Positions 1 to 6,702 of a stretch of 7,556 nt of DNA are shown here, piece after piece; position 1 is the stretch's first letter; the number at the start of each line of letters is the position of its first letter. The translations under genes and the position numbers were made by a program. This DNA comes from an uncultured Clostridia bacterium (GTDB lineage: Bacteria; Bacillota; Clostridia; Tissierellales; Peptoniphilaceae). Below the pieces are notes generated by a model. That model was not told the DNA's origin and made no database searches. It saw nothing but the letters and a program-made list of their open reading frames with translations. The DNA is taken from positions 1 to 7,556 of the forward strand of contig CAMEGD010000065.1 in assembly GCA_945916025.1 (NCBI GenBank), in the 5' to 3' direction.

Positions 1-413
1 AAGAAGATTAGAAACTTGTTGTCTGCCATTGCTCCCATTGTCATTGCAAGAATTTGGGTCTTGTCTCCAAGTTCTCCAATAAAAAATGTTCCTGCTATAG
101 TTGCTACTGGCCCAAGGTTTTTAAATCTAGTTGATTCTTCTTCCTCGTCTTCATAGTCAAGTTTTAGGCTCAAAAGTCCAAATAGTATAAAGACTAAAGA
201 GGCTATAATTCTTATATAATCTAGGTCTACATAGGCCCCAATAAGACTTCCTGCAATTATTGCAAGGCCATGATTAAGGGATATGCCTATTGCGATTCCT
301 GTTAATACTGTTTTTAGTTTATATTTAGTTGCAAAGGCCAAGGACAAAAGCTGGGATTTGTCTCCTATTTCTGCCACAAAGACTAGCAAAAATGCTTCTA
401 TAAAACTGCTCAA
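1..413 (-). CDS. TMEM165/Gdt1 family (UPF0016) probable Mn2+/Ca2+ exporter, 3' part cut off by window edge
   Basis: The reverse strand from 413 to 1 is open for 137 codons and reads through the window edge. It carries both signature motifs of the TMEM165/Gdt1 cation exchanger family: EIGDKS at residues 15-20 and ELGDKT at 114-119. Each opens one of the two inverted three-helix repeats. Between them lie hydrophobic segments (about 34-60 and 65-84) and an acidic linker (DYEDEEEES, 86-94) typical of the cytosolic loop. Bacterial relatives (e.g. MneA of Vibrio) export manganese, and the acidic residues of the two motifs bind the cation. Family members are about 190 residues, so roughly 70% is present. 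The start is TTG at 413: an in-frame TAA immediately precedes it, no ATG occurs before codon 122, and GGAG sits 7 bases upstream. It lies 16 bases after the truA stop, so it is probably cotranscribed. Mn2+ rather than Ca2+ or H+ exchange is inferred from the family. Confidence 0.88.
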   Translation of the reverse strand, partial: MSSFIEAFLLVFVAEIGDKSQLLSLAFATKYKLKTVLTGIAIGISLNHGLAIIAGSLIGAYVDLDYIRIIASLVFILFGLLSLKLDYEDEEEESTRFKNLGPVATIAGTFFIGELGDKTQILAMTMGAMADNKFLIF

Positions 414-420
414 TTAATTT

Positions 421-426
421 CTCCAC
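421..426 (-). promoter_or_regulatory. Ribosome binding site deciding the TTG start of the Gdt1-family gene
   Basis: On the minus strand the sequence reads GTGGAG, then 7 bases, then TTG at 413. An in-frame stop codon directly abuts the TTG, so no upstream start is possible. This site is therefore the main support for a TTG initiation codon. It sits in the short gap right after the truA stop codon (432-430). Confidence 0.6.
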
Positions 427-429
427 TTC

Positions 430-1164
430 CTAATATCTTACTTCTACCAAAAACAAACCCTGGGCTGGAGCAGTATATCCTGCCTGGGCCCTGTCTTTTT
501 TCTTTATTGATTCTTCTAAAAAGTCTACTGTTTTTTTTCCTCTACCTATATCACATAGGCTGCCAACTATTATCCTAATCATATTTCTCAAAAAAGACTT
601 GCCGTGAAAAGTTATTTCTACAAGGTCTCCCTCTCGAATAATATCCACTGAGTATATAGTCCTAATGGCATCCTTCACTACAGAATCCCTGCCCATAAGT
701 GATGTAAAGTCATGGGTACCTATTAGGCACTTACTTGCTTCCTTCATTTTTTCAATATCTAGGTAGTGGGGATATGCGTAGGAAAAATCGCCATATACTG
801 CCGACCTGTACCTATTATTGTATATTACATACTTGTATACTTTGCTCTTTGCAGAAAACCTAGCTGAAAAGTCATCCTCTACATACCTTGCTCCTACAAT
901 GCTAATATCGTCAGGAAGGTTCATATTTATAACCTTAGGTATATTTCCTATGTCCATGGTAGTATCTACAAAAAAGTTTATGACTTGGCCAAAGGCGTGA
1001 ACTCCAGCATCTGTCCTACCTGCTGCAACAATTTGTATTTTCTTCTTAAAGGTCTTTTCTAAGGCTTTTTCTAAAACCTCTTGAATTGTCAAAACATCAT
1101 TTTGGATTTGAAATCCTGCATAATTTTTCCCTACATATTCCACTATTAGAGAAAGGTTTCTCAT
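430..1164 (-). CDS. truA: tRNA pseudouridine(38-40) synthase TruA
   Basis: The enzyme isomerises uridine to pseudouridine at positions 38, 39 and 40 of the tRNA anticodon stem-loop. The 244-residue length is normal for the family. The catalytic motif GRTDAGVHA is at residues 49-57, with the nucleophilic Asp at 52. The substrate-loop motif RFSA is at 102-105, followed by the conserved Tyr at 110 (VYKY). The C-terminal half carries SFLRNMIR and ends in the family-typical GLFLVEVRY. The ATG start overlaps the ecfT stop in an ATGA arrangement (4 bases), with GAGG five bases upstream, so translation is probably coupled to ecfT. Location after ecfA1-ecfA2-ecfT is the usual Firmicutes order. Assignment is secure. 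Confidence 0.97.
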   Translation of the reverse strand: MRNLSLIVEYVGKNYAGFQIQNDVLTIQEVLEKALEKTFKKKIQIVAAGRTDAGVHAFGQVINFFVDTTMDIGNIPKVINMNLPDDISIVGARYVEDDFSARFSAKSKVYKYVIYNNRYRSAVYGDFSYAYPHYLDIEKMKEASKCLIGTHDFTSLMGRDSVVKDAIRTIYSVDIIREGDLVEITFHGKSFLRNMIRIIVGSLCDIGRGKKTVDFLEESIKKKDRAQAGYTAPAQGLFLVEVRY

Positions 1165-1961
1165 ATTATCCTCTCTAAAAATACTATTAATATGAAGTAA
1201 CCAATACTTATGGCCAATATTAATATATCTCTAGGTATTAACTTTAGTGGGTTTAGCTTAGTCCTGCCATTGTCTCCATTATAGCATCTAGCTTCCATGG
1301 CAACTGACAGCTCGTCTGCCCTATTAATAGAGCTTAGAAGTAAAGGTACTATTAAAGGAACCATGTTCTTTGCCCTATTAATTATATTTCCTGATTCAAA
1401 GTCTGCCCCTCTAGCCTTTTGAGCCTTAATAATTTTTTCAGTTTCGTCTATTAAGGTTGGTATAAACCTAAGGGCTATTGTAATCATCATAGCCAGCTCA
1501 TGGGCTGGAAATCCAATTTTCTTTAAGGGTTTTAAAAGTCCCTCTATCCCATCAGTTAAAGAAACTGGAGATGTTGTCAATGTTAATAAAGAAGTTCCAA
1601 GTACCAACAAAACTAGTCTAAAGGCCATTCTTAAGGCTAAGATTAGACCTTGTTCAGTAAAGTTTATTGGTCCAAGGGACACTAAAGGGTCACCTGGTGT
1701 AAAAATTACATTGATAAAAAATGTTATTAAAATAATCCATCTAAGAGGTTTCAGCCCCTTAAATAACATCTTTGCTGGGATTTTTGAAGCTACTGAAGTC
1801 GCTACTATCCAAGCTAGAACTAGGCCATATCCCCAAAAGGAATTTATTATAAAGAGAAATATAATAAAGGCAAAGACTACTAAAATCTTTATACGGGGAT
1901 CTGTTTTGTGGATTATAGATCCTGTAGGAAAATACTGGCCTACTGTAATATCTTTAAGCAT
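1161..1961 (-). CDS. ecfT: Energy-coupling factor transporter transmembrane protein EcfT
   Basis: EcfT is the membrane scaffold of an ECF-type vitamin/metal importer. It links the two ATPases to exchangeable S components. The protein has 266 residues, normal for the CbiQ/EcfT family. The N-terminal HKTDPRIKIL (18-27) is typical. Hydrophobic segments lie near 27-40, 43-56, 74-87, 105-127 and 245-262. The two cytosolic coupling-helix motifs are visible: ARG at 183-185 (KARGADF) and a second at 224-226 that reads ARC (AMEARCYNG) instead of the textbook ARG. The conserved arginines that contact the ATPases are both present. AGGAGG seven bases before the ATG gives a strong ribosome binding site. 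The gene overlaps ecfA2 by 8 bases and truA by 4. No S component is adjacent, which suggests a shared group II module. Confidence 0.95.
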   Translation of the reverse strand: MLKDITVGQYFPTGSIIHKTDPRIKILVVFAFIIFLFIINSFWGYGLVLAWIVATSVASKIPAKMLFKGLKPLRWIILITFFINVIFTPGDPLVSLGPINFTEQGLILALRMAFRLVLLVLGTSLLTLTTSPVSLTDGIEGLLKPLKKIGFPAHELAMMITIALRFIPTLIDETEKIIKAQKARGADFESGNIINRAKNMVPLIVPLLLSSINRADELSVAMEARCYNGDNGRTKLNPLKLIPRDILILAISIGYFILIVFLERII

Positions 1962-2817
1962 TTCTTTTCCTCCTTAGGTAAGATTCTATTTCCTTTTTTG
2001 CATCTTCTATATTTAAAATGTCGGTATTTACCTCTATTCCACGTTCCTTTACTTTTTTCATAAAGGTGGTAATTTGAGGTACACCAAGACCAATTTCTAC
2101 AAGTTCTTCCTCATGTTTAAATACTTCAAGGGGAGTATTGTCCATAAAGATTTTTCCATGGTCCATAACAATAATCCTGTCTACCATTTTGGCTACATCG
2201 TCCATAGAGTGGGAAACTAAAATTACCGTTATATTTAGGTTGTTGTAAATATTTTTTATTTCATTTAAGATATCTTCCCTGCCCTTTGGGTCAAGGCCTG
2301 CTGTAGGTTCGTCTAGGACCAAGACCTTTGGCTTCATAACTAGGACTCCAGCTATGGCAACCCTTCTCTTTTGTCCTCCAGAAAGCTCCATTGGAGATTG
2401 GTCTTTGTATTCTTCGTATGGAAGTCCAACTTTTTCCATAGTTTCCCTTACCATAAGAGCAACCTCTTCCTTGGAATAACCTAGGTTTAGAGGGCCAAAT
2501 GCTATGTCTTTTTCTACGGTTTCTTCAAATAGTTGGTGCTCTGGATATTGAAAAACCAGACCTACCTTTTGTCTTATTTTTGCCTTGTTAGTCTTTTCGT
2601 TTTGTAAAGACTCACCTTCAATTATTACTTCCCCTTCACTAGGGTCAACTAGACCATTAAAATGTTGGATCAAGGTTGACTTACCAGAACCTGTATGTCC
2701 AATTAGGGCAACAAATTCTTTCTCTTCAATGGAAAGATTTATATTGTCAAGGGCCCTTACTTCAAAAGGGGTCCCCTTGCTGTATATATAGCTTACATTT
2801 TTAAGTTCAATTAACAT
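1954..2817 (-). CDS. ecfA2: Energy-coupling factor transporter ATP-binding protein EcfA2
   Basis: This is the second ATPase of the ECF module, and it dimerises with EcfA1 to power import. In the 287-residue protein, Walker A is GHTGSGKST at 40-48 (the HTG form is typical of EcfA2). The Q-loop Gln is at 90 (VFQYPEHQ), the signature LSGGQ at 145-149, Walker B VLVLDEP at 165-171 with catalytic Glu 170, the D-loop GLDP at 174-177, and the switch His at 203. The C-terminal IGLGVPQIT stretch (242-250) is characteristic of EcfA proteins. The start overlaps the ecfA1 stop by 7 bases. The nearest Shine-Dalgarno-like GAGGAG (2832-2837) is 14 bases away, so coupling to ecfA1 translation probably matters. 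The final codons (RRKRNA) double as the ribosome binding site and start region of ecfT. Confidence 0.95.
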   Translation of the reverse strand: MLIELKNVSYIYSKGTPFEVRALDNINLSIEEKEFVALIGHTGSGKSTLIQHFNGLVDPSEGEVIIEGESLQNEKTNKAKIRQKVGLVFQYPEHQLFEETVEKDIAFGPLNLGYSKEEVALMVRETMEKVGLPYEEYKDQSPMELSGGQKRRVAIAGVLVMKPKVLVLDEPTAGLDPKGREDILNEIKNIYNNLNITVILVSHSMDDVAKMVDRIIVMDHGKIFMDNTPLEVFKHEEELVEIGLGVPQITTFMKKVKERGIEVNTDILNIEDAKKEIESYLRRKRNA

Positions 2818-3632
2818 ATTTTTTCTACTAACTCCTCAATGCTTAAAACCTTGTAGTCGTCTAAAAAACCGTCTTTGTTAAGTTCATAGGCTAGTTCTGT
2901 AACTTGGGGAACGTCTAGTCCAATTTCTTTTAGTTCCTTAACCTTAGAAAAAATCTCCCTAGGGCTTCCTTGAAGATAGATTTCTCCATCGTTCATAACT
3001 ATAACCCTGTCTGCCTTTATGGTTTCTTCCATATTGTGAGTAATTAACAAGATTGTTTTATTTTCATCTTCATTTAGTGTGAAGATTGTTTCCATAACTT
3101 CTTTTCTACCAATAGGGTCTAACATTGCAGTAGGTTCATCTAATATTATACAAGAAGGGTTCATAGCTAGGATTCCAGCTATTGCTATCCTTTGTTTTTG
3201 ACCTCCACTTAAAAGATGAGGAGCATGGTAGAGGTATTTTTCCATTCCAACAACTTTTAGAGAATGGTCAACTCTTTTTCTGATTTCCTCCCTTGGAAGG
3301 CCTATATTTTCAGGTCCAAAGGCAACCTCTTCTTCTACAATTGTAGTGACGATTTGGTTGTCTGGATTTTGAAAAACCATACCTGCAGTTTTTCTAATAT
3401 CCCAAATATGACTTTCGTCTTTAGTATTCATTTCGTTTATTAAAATATCCCCTTTAGTAGGAATGTTAATACCATTGAGAAGTTTTGCTAAAGTAGATTT
3501 TCCAGACCCGTTGTGGCCAATTATAGCAACAAACTCCCCGTCTTTTATTTCAAAGGATACACCCTTTAAAACATAGTCTACATTCTCCTCTTCAGGATTA
3601 TAAGTAAAATAAACTTTTTCAACTTTTATCAT
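2811..3632 (-). CDS. ecfA1: Energy-coupling factor transporter ATP-binding protein EcfA1
   Basis: This is the first ATPase of the ECF module and the first gene of the operon. The protein has 273 residues. Walker A is GHNGSGKST at 39-47 (HNG form as in EcfA1), the Q-loop Gln is at 88 (VFQNPDNQ), the signature LSGGQ is at 141-145, and Walker B CIILDEP is at 161-167 with catalytic Glu 166. The D-loop MLDP is at 170-173 and the switch His at 199. The methionine in PTAMLDP distinguishes it from the PTAGLDP of its partner. The EcfA-specific IGLDVPQVT is at 237-245. The ATG has AAGGGG seven bases upstream. All nucleotide-binding motifs are intact, so both ATP sites of the heterodimer should be functional. 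A promoter lies immediately upstream, so the module here does not depend on read-through from a ribosomal protein operon. Confidence 0.95.
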   Translation of the reverse strand: MIKVEKVYFTYNPEEENVDYVLKGVSFEIKDGEFVAIIGHNGSGKSTLAKLLNGINIPTKGDILINEMNTKDESHIWDIRKTAGMVFQNPDNQIVTTIVEEEVAFGPENIGLPREEIRKRVDHSLKVVGMEKYLYHAPHLLSGGQKQRIAIAGILAMNPSCIILDEPTAMLDPIGRKEVMETIFTLNEDENKTILLITHNMEETIKADRVIVMNDGEIYLQGSPREIFSKVKELKEIGLDVPQVTELAYELNKDGFLDDYKVLSIEELVEKIC

Positions 3633-3661
3633 GTTATTTCCCCTTAGTTTTAATCTTATCT

Positions 3662-3690
3662 ATTATATACTAATTTTTACAAAGTTTCAG
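3662..3690 (-). promoter_or_regulatory. Probable sigma-A promoter of the ecfA1-ecfA2-ecfT-truA operon
   Basis: On the minus strand, CTGAAA (3690-3685; 4 of 6 matches to TTGACA) is followed by a 17-base spacer and a perfect TATAAT (3667-3662). The -10 lies 30 bases before the ecfA1 ATG, giving a leader of roughly 20 nt that holds the AAGGGG ribosome binding site. Such hexamers arise easily in AT-rich DNA, but the exact -10, ideal spacing and position make this a good candidate. Confidence 0.6.
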
Positions 3691-3850
3691 CTAATCATTT
3701 GTTATTTATACCCATTTTGTTGAATTTTGATTTTTGATTTAAATATTATAAATATATTAATCTACCTTAAATTTAAGAAATAACTTCAAATGTAAAATTT
3801 CTGATTAAGATTTCTTAAGATAAGGAATTTTTATAAATTCTTTAAAATCC

Positions 3851-3879
3851 TTGCTTTTACTTTTTGTAAACGATATCAT
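3851..3879 (+). promoter_or_regulatory. Candidate promoter of the abgT-like/M20D operon
   Basis: TTGCTT (3851-3856) is followed by a 17-base spacer and TATCAT (3874-3879; 5 of 6 to TATAAT). Transcription would start near 3886, leaving a leader of about 85 nt before the transporter start codon. The hexamers are moderate matches. The call is strengthened by the operator-like sequence lying exactly over the spacer and -10. Confidence 0.45.
3864..3879 (+). promoter_or_regulatory. cre-like operator (CcpA/LacI-family site) overlapping the promoter
   Basis: The sequence TTGTAAACGATATCAT fits every position of the Bacillus catabolite-responsive element consensus WTGNAANCGNWWNCAW, and also the older TGWAANCGNTNWCA (3865-3878). 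It has the central CG typical of LacI-family operators. It covers the promoter spacer and the whole -10 hexamer, a place where bound CcpA would block RNA polymerase. This suggests repression of the transporter/amidohydrolase operon when a preferred carbon source is present. The match is direct from sequence. The identity of the regulator is inferred. Confidence 0.5.
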
Positions 3880-3970
3880 AAATATATGGTAAGTTTTTTG
3901 AAGCCAAGGTTCTTGTTATTCCTAGCTTCTTTAATTTATTTTAAATACAATTTAATAAGGAGATGAAGAA

Positions 3971-5485
3971 ATGAAAACAAATAACAAAACTGGAGGTTTT
4001 CTTGGATGGGTTGAACGAGTAGGTAATAAAATCCCTCATCCATTTATGCTATTTTTATTTTTATTAATTATTGTTGGTGTAGCCTCTTTTATCCTTAATT
4101 CCATGGGAGTTACTGGGATAAACCCTACCACCGGGGAAGAAATTGTAGTTAACAACATCTTGTCAGGTGAAGGTCTTACCTATGCCTTTACTTCTATGGT
4201 TAGTAACTTCACAGGCTTTGCGCCTCTTGGACTAATCTTAACTATGACCCTTGGTTTGGGTCTTGCTGAAGACGTAGGCTTTATGGGAGCCTTTATGAAA
4301 AAGACTATTTTAGGTGCTCCTACTTGGGCAGTTACTTTTATGATATTTTTTATAGGTGTTTGTGGTAACATCGCTTCTGATGCAGCTATAGTTATAGTTC
4401 CACCTCTTGCAGGTATTATATTTTTATACTTAGGAAGGCACCCTCTTGCAGGTATAGCTGCAGGTTATGCAGGTACTACAGCGGGCTTTAGTGCTAACGT
4501 CCTACCAGCTGGTACAGATGCCCTATTACAAGGTATAACAAATGAAGCAACAGCTATAACTAATGGCCCAACTATTGAGCTTACTGCAAACTGGTATTTT
4601 ATGATAGCTTCTACTTTTCTAATTTCTATTATAGGTACTTTTGTATCAACAAGAATTGTTGAACCTAGACTTGGAAAATATGAAGGCTCTGCAGTTGTTG
4701 ATATAGGTAGTTCTGAACTTACAGAAAAAGAAAACAAGGCATTGAGAAATTCAGGTCTTGCTGCTTTAGTTTATGTATTAATTGTTGTAGCTATGTGTAT
4801 TCCTGCTAATTCTTTCTTTAGAAATCCTGACACAGGCTCTTTACTAATTGGTTCTACACTTATGAAGTCCCTAATTCCTCTATTACTATTCTTATTCCTA
4901 ATAACTGGAATAACTTATGGTAAGACAATGGGAGTTATTACTAAGGCTTCTGATGTTCCTAGATTAATGACTAAGGCTATAGCAGCTATGAGTTCATTTA
5001 TAGTACTTGCTTTTATCATCAGTCAATTTATTGGTTGGTTTAATTGGACTAACTTAGGTTTATTAATTTCTGTAAATCTAGCAGATATGACACAAGCAGC
5101 TAATTTTGTTGGAATACCTTTATTTATTGCATATATTTTAGTATGTACTATAGTAAATATCTTTATAGGTTCAGGGTCTGCAAAATGGTCCCTACTTGCA
5201 CCTATTTTTGTTCCAATGTTTAACCACTTAGGATACAGCCCTGCTTGGTCACAATTGTTATATAGAATTGGTGACTCTTGTACAAATGTTATTTCACCAC
5301 TATTCCACTACTTGCCAATCATCCTTACTTTTATGCAAGAGTATGATGAAGATGCGGGAATTGGAACTTTAATTTCATTAATGCTTCCATATTCTTTATT
5401 GTTCTTAATATTCTGGTCTTTGTTAGCAATAGTTTGGTACTTAATAGGACTACCATTAGGACCTGGTGCTGGAATAATGATTTAG
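3971..5485 (+). CDS. AbgT family transporter (p-aminobenzoyl-glutamate transporter family)
   Basis: This is a 504-residue integral membrane protein of the AbgT family, whose members either import p-aminobenzoyl-glutamate (E. coli AbgT) or export antimetabolites such as sulfonamides (MtrF, YdaH). The two conserved hairpin/unwound-helix regions are clear: GNIASDAAIVIVPPLAG (132-148) leading to LPAGTDALLQG (178-188), and FIGSGSAKWSLLAP (398-411) leading to YRIGDSCTNVISP (431-443). Asp183, Asn396, Ser403, Trp406, Pro424 and Arg432 fall, by recalled numbering and constant offset, on functional residues studied in MtrF and YdaH. The N-terminal IPHPFMLF (21-28) is also typical. The ATG has AAGGAG eight bases upstream. 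An M20D amidohydrolase follows after 19 bases, which favours import of a cleavable amide over drug export. The exact substrate is not shown by the sequence. Confidence 0.93.
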   Translation: MKTNNKTGGFLGWVERVGNKIPHPFMLFLFLLIIVGVASFILNSMGVTGINPTTGEEIVVNNILSGEGLTYAFTSMVSNFTGFAPLGLILTMTLGLGLAEDVGFMGAFMKKTILGAPTWAVTFMIFFIGVCGNIASDAAIVIVPPLAGIIFLYLGRHPLAGIAAGYAGTTAGFSANVLPAGTDALLQGITNEATAITNGPTIELTANWYFMIASTFLISIIGTFVSTRIVEPRLGKYEGSAVVDIGSSELTEKENKALRNSGLAALVYVLIVVAMCIPANSFFRNPDTGSLLIGSTLMKSLIPLLLFLFLITGITYGKTMGVITKASDVPRLMTKAIAAMSSFIVLAFIISQFIGWFNWTNLGLLISVNLADMTQAANFVGIPLFIAYILVCTIVNIFIGSGSAKWSLLAPIFVPMFNHLGYSPAWSQLLYRIGDSCTNVISPLFHYLPIILTFMQEYDEDAGIGTLISLMLPYSLLFLIFWSLLAIVWYLIGLPLGPGAGIMI

Positions 5486-5504
5486 TTTCTTAGAAAGGAG
5501 ACTT

Positions 5505-6692
5505 ATGAAAGATTTAATAAAAGATAAAGTATCGAGTGTTTTTGATGAAGTTGTAGCCTTTAGAAGGGAGCTACACGAAAACCCAGAGCTTTCCTATGAA
5601 GAAAAAGAAACTTCCCAAAGAATTCTTAGGGAACTAAAAAAACTTCCCCTAGATGAAATTAGGGAAAATGTAGGCGGCTATGGTATGGTTGGGATTTTGA
5701 AGGGAAAGGAAGAAGGCAGAACCCTTCTACTTAGAGGAGATATAGATGCCCTACCTATAGAAGAAGAAACAGGACTTGAGTTTACTTCTAAAAACAAGGG
5801 AGTAATGCATGCTTGTGGCCATGATATCCATACTAGTATATTACTAGGAGCTTGTAAAATTCTTTGTGATATAAAGGATAAAATCAAGGGAAATATAGTA
5901 TTTTGTTTCCAACCTGCTGAAGAAAAACCACCCCATGGCGGAGCCCAATTAATGATAGATGATGGCCTTTTAGATGATCCAAAAGTTGAAGGAGCCCTTG
6001 CCCTTCATATATGGAACTTTCCAGTTGGAAAAGTTGCCTTTAGAAATGGCCCTATGATGGCCCAATCTGACAGACTTTTCATTACAATAAAGGGTAAGTC
6101 TGCCCATGCTTCTCAACCAGAATCTGGACTTGATGCAATAGTTTGTGCTTCTCAAGTAGTAAATAATTTACAGACTATAGTATCTAGAAATGTTAGTCCA
6201 TTTAATCCACTGGTTATTACTATTGGAACTATCCACGGCGGAAATGTATACAATGTAATTTGTGATGAAGTAAAATTAGAAGGTACTGTTAGGGTATTTG
6301 ATAAGAAACTTGCAGATGAAATTCCTGACAGGTTATCTAATCTTATAAAACCTCTAGCTCAATCCTTAGGCTGTGAAGCTGAAGTTGAACTAGTTAGAGG
6401 CTACTCTATTACAGAAAACAACCCTGAAATGTTTGATATAGCTAAAGAAGCTTTAACAAGGCAGCTTGGACCTGATAATGTTATATTCCCAGAAAATCCA
6501 GCATCAGGTGGAGAGGACTTCTCTGCCTTTGGAAAGTATGTTCCATCTATGTATATTTGGCTTGGAATGGAATCTGACATAAACAAAGGAAAGACTACAA
6601 TCCACAATCCTACTTTATTAGTCGATGAAGAGGCTATGAAGACAGGAATGGAAACTATGGTAAGTTTTGCCTTTGAGTTTTTAGACAGATAG
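5505..6692 (+). CDS. M20D family amidohydrolase (aminoacylase/hippurate hydrolase type)
   Basis: This 395-residue metal-dependent amidohydrolase is of normal length for the M20D family (HipO, N-acetyl-diaminopimelate deacetylase, IAA-amino acid hydrolase, AbgA/AbgB). The opening HENPELSYEE (24-33) is diagnostic. LRGDIDALPI spans 76-85. Metal ligands are Cys104 and His106 in HACGHD, catalytic/ligand Glu139-Glu140 in PAEE, His168 in LHIWN, and His367 in HNP. The dimerisation/lid insert starts at about 187, with His201 in SAHAS. GGEDFS (335-340) is present. No signal peptide is seen, so it acts in the cytoplasm. It lies 19 bases after the AbgT-like gene, with AAAGGAG only four bases before the ATG. 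The pair suggests cleavage of an imported N-acyl/aroyl amino acid or dipeptide. E. coli uses two M20D subunits (AbgA+AbgB) with AbgT, but here only one gene is present. Confidence 0.93.
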   Translation: MKDLIKDKVSSVFDEVVAFRRELHENPELSYEEKETSQRILRELKKLPLDEIRENVGGYGMVGILKGKEEGRTLLLRGDIDALPIEEETGLEFTSKNKGVMHACGHDIHTSILLGACKILCDIKDKIKGNIVFCFQPAEEKPPHGGAQLMIDDGLLDDPKVEGALALHIWNFPVGKVAFRNGPMMAQSDRLFITIKGKSAHASQPESGLDAIVCASQVVNNLQTIVSRNVSPFNPLVITIGTIHGGNVYNVICDEVKLEGTVRVFDKKLADEIPDRLSNLIKPLAQSLGCEAEVELVRGYSITENNPEMFDIAKEALTRQLGPDNVIFPENPASGGEDFSAFGKYVPSMYIWLGMESDINKGKTTIHNPTLLVDEEAMKTGMETMVSFAFEFLDR

Positions 6693-6702
6693 TATTTATT
6701 TA

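Larger units (their letters stand above)
3633..3970. other. Divergent intergenic region between ecfA1 and the AbgT transporter gene
   Basis: This 338-bp stretch is very AT-rich and has no credible ORF. From left to right it holds the ecfA1 ribosome binding site and promoter (3640-3690) and an AT-only tract with a 12-bp palindrome CTTAAATTTAAG (3766-3777). Next comes a 10-bp AT-rich hairpin (3821-3830 with 3835-3844, one G-T pair). The plus-strand promoter with a cre-like operator (3851-3879) follows, then an approximately 85-nt leader with an imperfect hairpin (3900-3929), and AAGGAG (3957-3962) eight bases before the transporter ATG. A second, weaker plus-strand promoter-like pair, TTGAAT (3720-3725) and TATTAT (3744-3749) with an 18-base spacer, is also present. 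No known riboswitch was recognised. Confidence 0.6.

Noticed and set aside
1711..1977. Plus-strand open frame of 88 codons opposite ecfT, with others opposite truA (818-1000) and ecfA2 (2585-2791)
   Set aside because: They are antisense to clear conserved genes, with no recognisable domain and no plausible promoter or ribosome binding site.
3880..3970. Folate (THF) or other known riboswitch upstream of the AbgT-like gene
   Set aside because: The leader is short and AT-rich, and none of the conserved THF or other metabolite aptamer cores could be found. Only a simple imperfect hairpin is seen.
4465..4737. Minus-strand open frame of 90 codons inside the AbgT-like gene, with similar antisense frames at 4180-4371, 5678-5887, 5970-6155 and 6401-6607
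   Set aside because: They lie wholly antisense to well-supported genes, have no family motifs or ribosome binding sites, and look like by-products of the codon pattern on the other strand.
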